64,000 nucleotides of DNA from NCBI GenBank assembly GCA_002840645.1, contig PHBO01000003.1:186001-250000 (forward strand), written 5' to 3'. Numbering within the stretch: position 1 is the first letter of the stretch; each line of letters opens with the position of its first letter. The position numbers and the translations under genes were made by a program. This document shows, in pieces, positions 35,069 through 44,418 of the stretch. The notes below the pieces were generated by a model. The model had not been told where the DNA came from, searched no databases, and was given only the letters and a program-made list of their open reading frames with translations. This DNA is from Candidatus Cloacimonetes bacterium HGW-Cloacimonetes-3. Lineage in GTDB: Bacteria; Cloacimonadota; Cloacimonadia; Cloacimonadales; Cloacimonadaceae.

Positions 35069-38000
35069 TTTATTCTGCCGCATTATCTGTGCCAGTGCAG
35101 GAACCGGGAAGACTTACCGTCTATCGCTGGAATACATTGCTTTGCTGCTGCAATACTATGGCAAACCGGAATTCAGCATCGATAACATACTGGCATTAAC
35201 CTTCACGCGGAAAGCAACTGCGGAGATCAGAGACCGGATTAATTCGCAACTATCGATGTTGCTTGATACCCAGCCCTCTGATAAACGAAGCGGTTTGCTG
35301 CAAGACCTGCGCCGCTTACTTCCGGGCAACGAACCTGAACTAAGCACCCGGGAACGCAATTTACTGCTGAGTGCCAAACGTGAGATCAGCTGTGATCACA
35401 GCCGTTTGCAAGTGATGACAATTGACGCCTATATTGGCAATATATTCCGCAATATTGTCCGTCCTCTGCGCAATATCGAGAGCTTTGATATAGATACTCA
35501 GGCAGTTACCAAACGCATGCCTTTTCTGATGAACCACCTGATGCAGCCTGCTTTCAGGGCACGGCTAAACAAACTGCTAAGCAGGAAGGTAAGCCGCTCT
35601 CTGGATGCCTATGCCAAGCTTTTTGCTTCTCTTATTCAGGGCAGATGGCTGTATTACATGATCACCCAGCGGCTGCTACCCAATGGCGATAACCGTGAAA
35701 CAAGTTTCCGTGTGCGCGACATTGGGTTACAGCCTGATAACAACAGCAATCTAATTGCCTTTACCGAAGCTATGCAGGTGCTTTTATCCCTGATTCACGA
35801 TATATGGCAGGGGCAGCAGAAATATGATCTGCAAGGCTATCTAACCAAGGATTTCAGGCAAATAGTGGAATCTGGTGGTTTTAGTATAGCAGCGATTGTG
35901 CAAACTCTGAAGACAATCTCCGCTTCTCCGGTGGAAGCGGAAAAGCTGTTAGCGGTGCTGATTGCCAAGAATATCTGGAGCGGTAGCCTGATACGCAAAG
36001 CCACCCACGGGGAGCATACTGCCCTGATGGAAAATGCGCAGCAGGAAGCCATCCGCCATCTGGCAGATCACCTGATGCAATGCCTGTATGTGCCGGAACA
36101 GAATGAGATTATCGAGCTGTGGAAGATTATTCTGGATGAGTATGACCGCTTGATTTACCGGTACAAGAATATGACTTATGATGACATCTCTTGGTTTAGC
36201 TTCGAGGCACTCTTCAGCGAAGAACCGCCCTTCTTCGATCCGCAAAGTGAGGTGTCTGCCAGCGAGTTTTACCAGTTCCTTAGCCACCGCACCAGATTTT
36301 TGCTGATTGATGAGTTTCAGGATACTTCTCTCATTCAGTTCAATATCATAAAGCCCATTATTGGAGAAATAACTGCCGGTGAGGGTAGCAAACCTTTCGG
36401 GGGCTTGATTGTGGTGGGAGATGAAAAGCAATCCATCTTTGGCTGGCGAGGAGGGCAGCGCGACCTGCTGCTGAACCTGCAAAGCATATTTCCCAGCATG
36501 CAGGATGTGCAAACAGAGCGTCTGGATCAGTGCTGGCGATGTGGCTTCACCCTTATGCAATTCATCAACAGCCTATTCCGCGAACCCCAAATCCACAGCT
36601 ATCTTGCCGATAAAAAGATGAATTGGGAATATAACACTATTCGCAGTGCTAATGCAGCGGCAGAGCCGGAAACCTGCGTGGAGCTTTGTCTGCGCAACCA
36701 TAGCCGGGCTAAAGGCGGTCAGCTTCGTGCCGAGGATATCTATGCGGATTTTGTAGCTACGATGGTGGTTCCTGCTATTCAGGAAGATCCCACCGGCAGC
36801 ATCGCAATCCTTTGCCGTAAGGGAAAGGAATTAAGCCAAATCCAGCAAGCTCTGGACGATTGCGGGATAAAAAGCCTGTATCAACCGGACCGCAGTATCT
36901 GCGAACACCCTCTGGTAAGTCCGCTTTTGGATTGGTTACGCTTTGTAGCATGGGGAGACTGGAGCAATTTCCTAGGCTTTTTACGCTCGGACTACCTGCG
37001 GATCAACACAGCTTTGCTAAAACAAGTGCTGGATACTATAGCGCAAAGCCAGGCACAAAGCCGCAAAAACGGTAGCTGTATGTCAATTGATTTCAAAGCT
37101 ATGCCTATCATCGAGAGCTTACATACTATGGCGCAAACCCAATGCCGGCAATCCCTTTCACATATATGCCGTCAGATGGTGGATATTTACCTTGCTAACC
37201 AGGACAAAAGTGAGCGGGATTACCTGAATTTGCACAAGTTCCAGGGGATTGTTACCGATTGGGAGCTTAATAGTAGCGCAGGGGGTAAATCCATCCCGGA
37301 TTTCCTTGCTTATATGTCTGAGAATGCTGCCTCAGAGGATTTTAAACAAGCATCTGTATCGGTAACGGACAGCCTGCAGCTTCTTACCATCCATAAGTCC
37401 AAGGGTTTGCAGTTCAAACGCGTGTTTGTGTTTTACAACCTTTCCGGTGGGCACAGCGTTGATTCTACTCGTTTGGCGTGGGCTTTGGAATATGCGGATA
37501 AAGACTTTCACCAGATTAGTGATTTTGGGATAAGCTATCACTATCAGAAAGTGTTGAAGGCTTCCAGTTACAGGCATCTGTGGGAAGCGGAGCAAAACAG
37601 GGAACTGTTAGAAGAAATGAACAATCTGTATGTTGCCTTCACCCGCGCCGAGAGCAAGCTTCATCTGTATTTCACCTACCAAAACAAGGACGGTTGGGCA
37701 GAGTTTCTGGCTTCACGCAAGGAAGAATCATTGCCTGCTCTGCTCTGTGATTCCTGCCTTAATTACTATGTAAGCAAAGGTATCCAAGCAGACAATCGCG
37801 GTATTTACCGCCTCGAAAGCGAATATAAACGGCAGAGCTCAGAGCCTGTAAGAGAGCAGCCTGCGGTACAGCAGCATGCAGAGAAGGATTATTCCTCATT
37901 GCTGCAAAACATACCAGTTTCTCTGGAGCCGGATTGGGGCAGTATGAAGCCAGTTGACAAACCTACCATCTTGGATTGGAAGAAGGTGTGGTTGGAGGAA

Positions 38001-38420
38001 CGGCCTAATTTGCTGGGAGATCTGGCGCATTACTACCTCAGTTTTGTTATTCGTAACCTTGCCTCGGAGCACGATTACGCATTAAGGCGTTGTATGCTTC
38101 GTTTCGGCTCATTACTCCCCCGGGAAAACATCCTAAGCCTGGCGGAACTGTGCCACAGAACATGCCAACAAAATCCCATGCTCTTCGAGAAACAATGGGA
38201 TAAGATATTTACAGAGCTGGAGATAAGGGGCGATACTGGTTTACTCCGCATCGACAGGCTGATGCTAAATACAGCTTCTAATGTGGCTTTGATTGTGGAC
38301 TATAAAAGCGGACAGATACATGATACAATGCAGCTTGAGGAATATCGCTTAGCACTGCAAAAGTTATACAATCTTAGTGCTTATCGTATCGATCTCATGT
38401 TTCTGAAGTTGGATAAGTAA
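35061..38420 (+). CDS. addA: AddA-like UvrD-type helicase-nuclease
   Basis: A 1119-residue superfamily 1 helicase with a C-terminal nuclease. Walker A CASAGTGKTYRLSLE near residue 10; LALTFTRKATAEIRDR (motif Ia) near 45; Walker B RFLLIDEFQDTSLIQF near 412; GDEKQSIFGWRGG (motif III) near 453; LLTIHKSKGLQFKRVFVF (motif V) near 773; LYVAFTRAESKLHLYF (motif VI) near 853. The C-terminal LLRIDRLML ... ALIVDYKSGQ (about 1062-1085) is the PD-(D/E)XK site. The ATG has GGAGGAG upstream. With AddB it forms the RecBCD-like end-processing complex. The intact helicase and nuclease motifs suggest an active subunit. Confidence 0.92.
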   Translation: MADLFCRIICASAGTGKTYRLSLEYIALLLQYYGKPEFSIDNILALTFTRKATAEIRDRINSQLSMLLDTQPSDKRSGLLQDLRRLLPGNEPELSTRERNLLLSAKREISCDHSRLQVMTIDAYIGNIFRNIVRPLRNIESFDIDTQAVTKRMPFLMNHLMQPAFRARLNKLLSRKVSRSLDAYAKLFASLIQGRWLYYMITQRLLPNGDNRETSFRVRDIGLQPDNNSNLIAFTEAMQVLLSLIHDIWQGQQKYDLQGYLTKDFRQIVESGGFSIAAIVQTLKTISASPVEAEKLLAVLIAKNIWSGSLIRKATHGEHTALMENAQQEAIRHLADHLMQCLYVPEQNEIIELWKIILDEYDRLIYRYKNMTYDDISWFSFEALFSEEPPFFDPQSEVSASEFYQFLSHRTRFLLIDEFQDTSLIQFNIIKPIIGEITAGEGSKPFGGLIVVGDEKQSIFGWRGGQRDLLLNLQSIFPSMQDVQTERLDQCWRCGFTLMQFINSLFREPQIHSYLADKKMNWEYNTIRSANAAAEPETCVELCLRNHSRAKGGQLRAEDIYADFVATMVVPAIQEDPTGSIAILCRKGKELSQIQQALDDCGIKSLYQPDRSICEHPLVSPLLDWLRFVAWGDWSNFLGFLRSDYLRINTALLKQVLDTIAQSQAQSRKNGSCMSIDFKAMPIIESLHTMAQTQCRQSLSHICRQMVDIYLANQDKSERDYLNLHKFQGIVTDWELNSSAGGKSIPDFLAYMSENAASEDFKQASVSVTDSLQLLTIHKSKGLQFKRVFVFYNLSGGHSVDSTRLAWALEYADKDFHQISDFGISYHYQKVLKASSYRHLWEAEQNRELLEEMNNLYVAFTRAESKLHLYFTYQNKDGWAEFLASRKEESLPALLCDSCLNYYVSKGIQADNRGIYRLESEYKRQSSEPVREQPAVQQHAEKDYSSLLQNIPVSLEPDWGSMKPVDKPTILDWKKVWLEERPNLLGDLAHYYLSFVIRNLASEHDYALRRCMLRFGSLLPRENILSLAELCHRTCQQNPMLFEKQWDKIFTELEIRGDTGLLRIDRLMLNTASNVALIVDYKSGQIHDTMQLEEYRLALQKLYNLSAYRIDLMFLKLDK

Positions 38421-38638
38421 TATTAGCAAGAGTGATGTATATGCCTTGGTTGCTTGCTTCTCAGCACCAGCAATGCTTGTCAGAACCATAATAAAACTTG
38501 ACGTAATTTAGCTTCGTACAAACATAGATTGCATTGTTGCAAGCAAGCACTTGGTGCCTTGGTAGCATCAGTGTACATTGCATGAGAACCGAGCGGACGA
38601 GGTTTAATTAATGGTATAGTAAATGGAGTTGTGTGGAT

Positions 38639-40882
38639 ATGAACGAGAAGCCAAATGTGAATACAATCCTAACAGAGGCTCAGAAAATGGAGCTGAACCC
38701 TGTGGCATATCTCAACACCAAAATTAGTGATAACAAGCTTACTCCAATGGAATTATGGGAAAAGAAACAGGTGCTGGCATGGACAAATGTCCTTGTAATA
38801 AATCCTGAAAGAGCTCTTAAACTTTGTGAAGAGATAGTGCGGGAAGTAAACAAGGATAAGCTGCCTGGGCTCTATGCCAACGTTATGCTTATCAAATCCT
38901 TAGCCCTTTCCATGATGATGCGTTTACCCGATATGAAAAGCTGTTTGGACGATGCTCAGGAATCCGCTCAACGCTCCCAGATGCTGTACACAAACCTGTC
39001 TTTAAACCTAAGCTATGCTATATATTATGCCCGGGTGCAGGAGACTTCTAAAGCCGAACAGTTAGCACTAAAAACCATAAACTTGGTAGATACATTAGTA
39101 GAGCCATACCTTAAGGTGGACATATTCTGGCGCTTGGCTACAATATACAGTATTTTGCGCAAGTACGACATCGCTTTGTTCTACTATGTTGATTGTTTTA
39201 AACACTGCCTACAAAACAGTTTTAGGTTAAAAGCTCTGCAAGTTGCTGTGGATATGGTTTCTTTATATTCCAATTTAGACAATTTCAAACAAGCAGAGAA
39301 GTTCTACCAACTTGGAATTGAGTTAGAGGCTGATCTGGGGCTTCCTGTATATCTGATAAGCCTGAACTTTAACTATGGATTGATGCATAAGCGCCAGAAT
39401 AAGCTAACAGAGGCGGTTCATTATTACGAAATCAGTCTTGAACTTATGAAATCTGCAAAGTTAAACATGCCAAATCTGATGTTTAGCATCAAAAACAACC
39501 TTGCAAATGTCTTATCTCAAATAGGAGAAGGGGAACGTGCTCTCGCATACCATGAAAAAGCCGAGCAATTAGCCATAACAATGAAGAATGTTGCGCTTCA
39601 GATACAAAGCTCGAATAATATAGCTCTGGCGAATATTGCATTAAAACGCTATGATGAAGTTCTCCCCCGGCTAAAAAAAGTAATCTCGTACTATAGAAAG
39701 AATAAGAATTGGGAGCTGTTGACAAAGGCATTGCGTACAGAGGGTTTCTTGTATCAGGAAACCAAAAACTACAAGAAAGGTTTAACTACTATGCACCGGC
39801 TTGATGAAGCACAGACCAAGCTAATAGCGCAGATGAGGGCTGATTTTGCCTTGCATAGCAACAAATTAATGGACGCCCACTTAGAAGATACCCGCAGCTT
39901 GAAGAACAAAATTGAGCTGGTTGAACAGCGCTTGGGTCAAACCAATCCTCAGACCTTCATAGGCTCATCTGTTGCATCGAAGCAGATTATAGAAAACGCG
40001 CTTTTAGCATCCTTGTATCCTGATACATGTGTGTTTATCGAAGGTGAAAGCGGAACAGGCAAGGAAATAGTGGCACAGATGATACATTCTAACAGCATCA
40101 GAAGCGAACAGCCTTATGTAACCGTGAACTGCGCTTCCATATCACCAAGCCTTTTTGAAAGTGAATTCTTTGGACACATACGAGGTTCGTTTACCGGAGC
40201 AAATCAGGATAAACGGGGTTTCTTTAAGCTGGCAAATAATGGCACATTGTTTCTGGATGAGATTTCAGAGATGCCCATCGAATTTCAGGCAAAGCTGTTG
40301 CGTGCTATCGACACAAAAACCATTATGCCCGTGGGGAAGGGTAGCGAAGAGAGAATAAACTGCAAAATTATAGCTGCTACCAATAACAACATCCACAGGC
40401 TGATTATTGAGAACAAATTCCGCCTTGATCTTTTCCATAGGATAAACACAGTTGAAATTCGCATACCGGCATTACGGGATCGTAAAGACGACATCCCTGT
40501 TCTGTTGAACTTCTTCCTGGACAGGTTTGCCGCAGAAACTAAGAAACACAAGCCTAAAGTAACGAAGGACTTCATTGCAAGGTTTTGCGAATACACTTTC
40601 CCCGGTAACGTTCGTGAATTGAAGAACTATGTGGAGAGAATTTACGTTATGTTTTACCAGCCTGTTTGGGATGCACACATTTTGGATAACATCAGCACCT
40701 TCAACCAAGCAATAACTTATGAAAATCCTATAGATATAAGCGATCTGCCAAGCATGGAAGCTAAGATTATCACTGATGCTTTGCGGAAATGCGGAGGCAA
40801 ACAAAAAGATGCGGCTAAGCTGCTTCACTTAACAGAAAGCACCCTCAGCCGCAAAATCAGACGTCTGGGGATTAGAGCTTAA
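38639..40882 (+). CDS. TPR-sensor sigma54-dependent transcriptional activator
   Basis: A 747-residue cytoplasmic regulator. Residues ~1-400 are TPR-like helical repeats (for example QAEKFYQLGIELEADLG, LTEAVHYYEISLELMKSA, RALAYHEKAEQLAI). A coiled linker leads to a sigma54 AAA+ domain: Walker A IEGESGTGKEIVAQMIHSNS near 465; the sigma54-contact loop reads GSFTGA rather than GAFTGA; Walker B GTLFLDEISEMP; R-finger region FRLDLFHRINTVEIRIPALRDRKDDIP. A Fis-type HTH (GGKQKDAAKLLHLTESTLSRKIRR) ends it. There is no receiver domain, so input is probably protein or ligand binding to the TPRs. Starts: ATG 38639, ten bases after GGAG, is preferred; in-frame GTG at 38633 is possible. The 212-base upstream gap holds TTGACG-N17-AACATA and facing CTTGCTT / AAGCAAG words. 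Confidence 0.92.
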   Translation: MNEKPNVNTILTEAQKMELNPVAYLNTKISDNKLTPMELWEKKQVLAWTNVLVINPERALKLCEEIVREVNKDKLPGLYANVMLIKSLALSMMMRLPDMKSCLDDAQESAQRSQMLYTNLSLNLSYAIYYARVQETSKAEQLALKTINLVDTLVEPYLKVDIFWRLATIYSILRKYDIALFYYVDCFKHCLQNSFRLKALQVAVDMVSLYSNLDNFKQAEKFYQLGIELEADLGLPVYLISLNFNYGLMHKRQNKLTEAVHYYEISLELMKSAKLNMPNLMFSIKNNLANVLSQIGEGERALAYHEKAEQLAITMKNVALQIQSSNNIALANIALKRYDEVLPRLKKVISYYRKNKNWELLTKALRTEGFLYQETKNYKKGLTTMHRLDEAQTKLIAQMRADFALHSNKLMDAHLEDTRSLKNKIELVEQRLGQTNPQTFIGSSVASKQIIENALLASLYPDTCVFIEGESGTGKEIVAQMIHSNSIRSEQPYVTVNCASISPSLFESEFFGHIRGSFTGANQDKRGFFKLANNGTLFLDEISEMPIEFQAKLLRAIDTKTIMPVGKGSEERINCKIIAATNNNIHRLIIENKFRLDLFHRINTVEIRIPALRDRKDDIPVLLNFFLDRFAAETKKHKPKVTKDFIARFCEYTFPGNVRELKNYVERIYVMFYQPVWDAHILDNISTFNQAITYENPIDISDLPSMEAKIITDALRKCGGKQKDAAKLLHLTESTLSRKIRRLGIRA

Positions 40883-40886
40883 GCCA

Positions 40887-41825
40887 TCATTTTACTATCT
40901 TGGCATACATTGTGCCACCGGCAACACTGCCGAAAAATCCCAAAGCACCATTCACCCCACCATGGAAATAACCTTCCGGCATATAGGTATATTTGTAATA
41001 GTTATCATCTGCGATCCACAGAGTGATCTGGTAGCGTCCAAAGAACACGAAAGCCTGACGGTAATCCTTAATCAACAGATAATTATCGTTTGAGCCATTC
41101 TGTGGTTGAGAAATATAGCGTCCTATAAACTGAATTCTTCTTATACTTTCTCCACCTGCATTGTAGGCATCTTCCATTTCAGCATCGGGATGTTCAATTC
41201 CGAATATGGGATTGGTGAATTCCAACTCTGTGCTAAAATCCTCCATGCAATACATCTCTGCCATAAAGTTACATGCTCCACTAAAGGCACCTGTGTTCAT
41301 AGCAAGAGGGTACTTAATATCTATATCATCATACTTCAAGGTAGATACTGGTGTTTCAGTAAGGCTGTAACCCTCTGCGGGAATATTGTTCTGCAGATAA
41401 TCCGGTATCAACTGAGCTTGCGCGGGAACGGTAGTCTCCGCAGTAATAAGCTGGGTGTGTCCGGGGATTTGAATCTCGATGCGGTACCTGTGCTCAGGCT
41501 GGATGATATGATCCGCAGGATCAATATATTTCACCTTCATTTCTGCCGAGTCATTGTAAACCGATAGTGTCCACTGAGCGGGATTGCTAAGGTCTTTAAC
41601 GGTTACAATGGCATCCGTTACAAACAGGGACAAGGGATCGAAAGCCTCGATCGTGGTGCTGCGGGTGATATACACCGGATTCTGCACGCTGATAGACTTC
41701 CCCGCAACAAGCAATCCCGCCAGGGAATACACTTCTCCCTCAAACCGTTCCGGGGCAGTGAATTTTGTGCAGGAAGCACTAATCAGAATAACAAAGGGCA
41801 ACAAATATCTTATATACTTTACCAT
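40887..41825 (-). CDS. DUF4249-like outer-membrane lipoprotein
   Basis: A 312-residue lipoprotein with lipobox ISASC (Cys19). The body matches the Bacteroidetes DUF4249 pattern: FEGEVYSLAGLLVAGKSI, then SLFVTDAIVTV, HRYRIEIQIPGHTQLITAETTVPAQ, and a C-terminal YRQAFVFFGRYQITLWIADDN. DUF4249 genes normally sit next to a TonB-dependent receptor, as here: the receptor stop overlaps this start by 7 bases, with AGGAGTG as the ribosome site. A role as surface partner of the receptor is inferred. Convergent with the sigma54 regulator; only 4 bases separate the stops. Confidence 0.8.
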   Translation of the reverse strand: MVKYIRYLLPFVILISASCTKFTAPERFEGEVYSLAGLLVAGKSISVQNPVYITRSTTIEAFDPLSLFVTDAIVTVKDLSNPAQWTLSVYNDSAEMKVKYIDPADHIIQPEHRYRIEIQIPGHTQLITAETTVPAQAQLIPDYLQNNIPAEGYSLTETPVSTLKYDDIDIKYPLAMNTGAFSGACNFMAEMYCMEDFSTELEFTNPIFGIEHPDAEMEDAYNAGGESIRRIQFIGRYISQPQNGSNDNYLLIKDYRQAFVFFGRYQITLWIADDNYYKYTYMPEGYFHGGVNGALGFFGSVAGGTMYAKIVK

Positions 41826-44137
41826 TTTACATTCACTCCTATAAAGGGTAGTAAGGGGAATTGGGTGCCATCGTTAGAATCCAGCTCCAAGCCACCGGCA
41901 TCGTTCAGCACCAAAGAGTAATCCCGCGAGCCAACGTTTTTGCGGTTGAATACGTTTATCACTTCAAAATAAGGCTCGATAGAACCCCAGCTTTTCACCC
42001 ATTCATACTTGGTGCTAAGGTCCAGGCGCACATATTCCGGTAAGCGCACCCTATCCCTATAGCTGTAAATCAGATTGAAGTTGTTCCCATCAAAAAATAT
42101 ACGTTCCGGTTTATAGCCCGGCTGACCGCTGTTGTAGGTGAAATTCATCCCCACCTTAAAATCGCTGCCAAGCACCTGAAATCCGGTAGCTCGGGTAAGG
42201 TTATATGTCTCCACAATGGTCAGGCTATGGTTACGATCATACTTGGGGTAATACTCCACCCCCTCATGCGTAATAGGATCCAGATTATAGTTCTCCATCT
42301 TGCGCTTTGTTTTGCTTAAAGTTAAGCCAACAAAGCCTTCAAAGCCCTTCCAATCTGTTCGCAGCATAATATCTGTTCCATAGGTGAAGCCTGTCCCTTT
42401 GTGAAATACGTCGGAGAGCGTCCCCGTTTCGTTACTCCAGCTATAATCTGTAGCTACGTTATACTCCAGCAGGTTCTTATAGGTCTTGTAATACGCTTCT
42501 ATATCAAAGGCAAAGCTGGAAGTAAGCTGGCGTTTGTAACCCAAAGTGTAGTGCAAAGATTCTCCCGGTTCAAGGCTTCCATCCAGGGGGAACCATACAT
42601 CAAAGGGAGTGCTCATTTCCATGGTCATCAGCGTTAGATACTGGTGGTAAAGCCCAAAATTGGCATAAACGCTTTCGCCTACATCCAGATTCCTGCGCAG
42701 TGAGATACGTGGTTCCAGATTCATATAGCTGGCATCCGGTATTTGTTTAAGATTCTTCTTAGTTGTTTGGTACATTGCCAATCGCAAGCCGGGCTGCAAA
42801 GTCCAGAGCGGATTGATATCCCACACATCCTGCACATAGGCAGAAGCTGTGATGCTGCTGAGGTTCACATCCGGCAGGGCATTAGGATCGTATTGATAGG
42901 TTGTATTCATTTCCAGCCAGGTGCGGTTCCATTTCAGCTCACCCCCGAAATCAAACTGGTGGCTGTTATTGGGCTTATAACTCATGTTCGCCTTACCGGT
43001 GAGATCGTGTATTCCGTTCAAACGCTCAAAAACAAGCTCTCCGCTATCGGCAACCTGAGAGAAGTTGCTGGTGAATTCGCTTCCGGCGAACACGAACTGC
43101 GCAAACAGCTTAGGATTAAAGATATGCACCACCTGCGTGGTGAAGGTTTTGTTACCCCAATCAAGATTAAGCACGGCACCAAAATCAAACTTCAGCTTAT
43201 CCCTGCCAAAATAAGCACTGGCAGATACTTTATCCCTCGGGCTGGCATCCCAGTTCACCTTGAAGTGCCCATCGTAGAAATAATAATCCGGCAGATCATC
43301 ATAAATCTTCTTCACCAGTTCCAGATAGGTGCGGCGGATTGAGCCCATGTAAGAGCCATTTTGGTTAGCTATGTGTATTGGTCCTTCCAAGGTTGCGCTG
43401 CTGGAGATCGCCGATAACCTGGCGGTGCCCTGATGATAATTGCGGTTGCCTTGACGGTTCGTTACGTCCAATACGCTGGAAAGCCTGCCGCCGTATTTTG
43501 CCGGATAACCGCCTTTAATAAGCTCAATACTCTCCACAGCGTCGCTATTGAAAGTGCTGAATACACCACCGAAGTGATTGGGATTATACACATCTATATC
43601 GTCTAACAAGATCAGGTTTTGGTCTGGTGAGCCGCCCCGCACATAAAGCCCGGAAGAGAAATCCGAAATGGGGGCTACTCCCGGAAGGGTAAGCACTGCA
43701 CGGAAAACATCTGCTTCAATAGGGGAGACAACGCTTTGGATTTCCGCAGTATTACGGCGAATCAGGCTATTGCGGATGGAGGGTCCCTCGTCATCACTTG
43801 TCCCCGTAACTGTCACAGTTTGCATCTCAATAGCATTCTTCTGCATCTGCGCATCATAGCTTATGTCCTGGTTCAAGTCACTAATGCTGAAACTGTGGCT
43901 GATGGTTTGGTAGGAGATCATCGTGAAATCTATGGTATAACTTCCCGGATCTTGTATATTCAGCACGTAATAGCCTTTTTTATTGGTCTGCATTCCCACT
44001 TTCGTCTCTGAAATGCGCACGTTCACATATTGTAAAGGTTCTGCGCTATCTGCACGAGTTACAAAACCGCTGATCGTGGCAGCGGACAAGGGCAGAGTAG
44101 TAAGCAGCAAAAGGCAAAGGAACACATAAAGTCTCAT
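41819..44137 (-). CDS. TonB-dependent receptor with carboxypeptidase-regulatory-like N-terminal domain
   Basis: A 772-residue outer-membrane receptor. Signal peptide LYVFLCLLLLTTLPLSA; a CarboxypepD_reg-like domain (TISGFVTRADSAEPLQYVNV) at ~22-105; a plug domain with VQSVVSPIEADVFRAVLTLPGV, LYVRGGSPDQNLILLDDIDV and GGRLSSVLDVT; then a ~530-residue barrel ending in aromatic strands (LPFIGVNVKW). It lacks a SusD-like partner and instead pairs with the DUF4249 lipoprotein. Ligand unknown. I placed the start at ATG 44137, with TGAGG just upstream; the frame extends to a TTG at 44149 that overlaps that site. TTGACA on the minus strand at 44191-44196 may be its -35. Confidence 0.92.
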   Translation of the reverse strand: MRLYVFLCLLLLTTLPLSAATISGFVTRADSAEPLQYVNVRISETKVGMQTNKKGYYVLNIQDPGSYTIDFTMISYQTISHSFSISDLNQDISYDAQMQKNAIEMQTVTVTGTSDDEGPSIRNSLIRRNTAEIQSVVSPIEADVFRAVLTLPGVAPISDFSSGLYVRGGSPDQNLILLDDIDVYNPNHFGGVFSTFNSDAVESIELIKGGYPAKYGGRLSSVLDVTNRQGNRNYHQGTARLSAISSSATLEGPIHIANQNGSYMGSIRRTYLELVKKIYDDLPDYYFYDGHFKVNWDASPRDKVSASAYFGRDKLKFDFGAVLNLDWGNKTFTTQVVHIFNPKLFAQFVFAGSEFTSNFSQVADSGELVFERLNGIHDLTGKANMSYKPNNSHQFDFGGELKWNRTWLEMNTTYQYDPNALPDVNLSSITASAYVQDVWDINPLWTLQPGLRLAMYQTTKKNLKQIPDASYMNLEPRISLRRNLDVGESVYANFGLYHQYLTLMTMEMSTPFDVWFPLDGSLEPGESLHYTLGYKRQLTSSFAFDIEAYYKTYKNLLEYNVATDYSWSNETGTLSDVFHKGTGFTYGTDIMLRTDWKGFEGFVGLTLSKTKRKMENYNLDPITHEGVEYYPKYDRNHSLTIVETYNLTRATGFQVLGSDFKVGMNFTYNSGQPGYKPERIFFDGNNFNLIYSYRDRVRLPEYVRLDLSTKYEWVKSWGSIEPYFEVINVFNRKNVGSRDYSLVLNDAGGLELDSNDGTQFPLLPFIGVNVKW

Positions 44138-44365
44138 TGCATACCTCAAATGTAGATGTTTTTAGGACAATTTCACAGAAGCAGAGTTTCTGTCAAGCTT
44201 AGCAGCGCAGCTATGCAAGTTGTTGTTAAAGCAGGTTTGTAATCTGTGATACCTGGAGTTTATAAACAAAGAAAGACCATTGCACATAGACCGGTCCAGC
44301 CCGCTGAATCCAGCGTTCCAGATTTTTCCACGGTCTTAAAGAGTAAAAGAGTGAAGGTGAGCCAG

Positions 44366-44395
44366 AAAAAGAGACCCGGTACAAACCGGGTCTCT
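44366..44395 (-). terminator. Intrinsic terminator of the giant adhesin-like gene
   Basis: An 11-bp stem AGAGACCCGGT / ACCGGGTCTCT, followed on the minus strand by a T-run (44366-44370). It lies 23 bases past the stop at 44419. Confidence 0.85.
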
Positions 44396-44418
44396 TATTA
44401 CTTATGTGATTGCCTTTG

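Noticed and set aside
42743-43342. 199-codon plus-strand open frame inside the TonB receptor
   Set aside because: It is antisense to a clear receptor barrel and shows no family motif.
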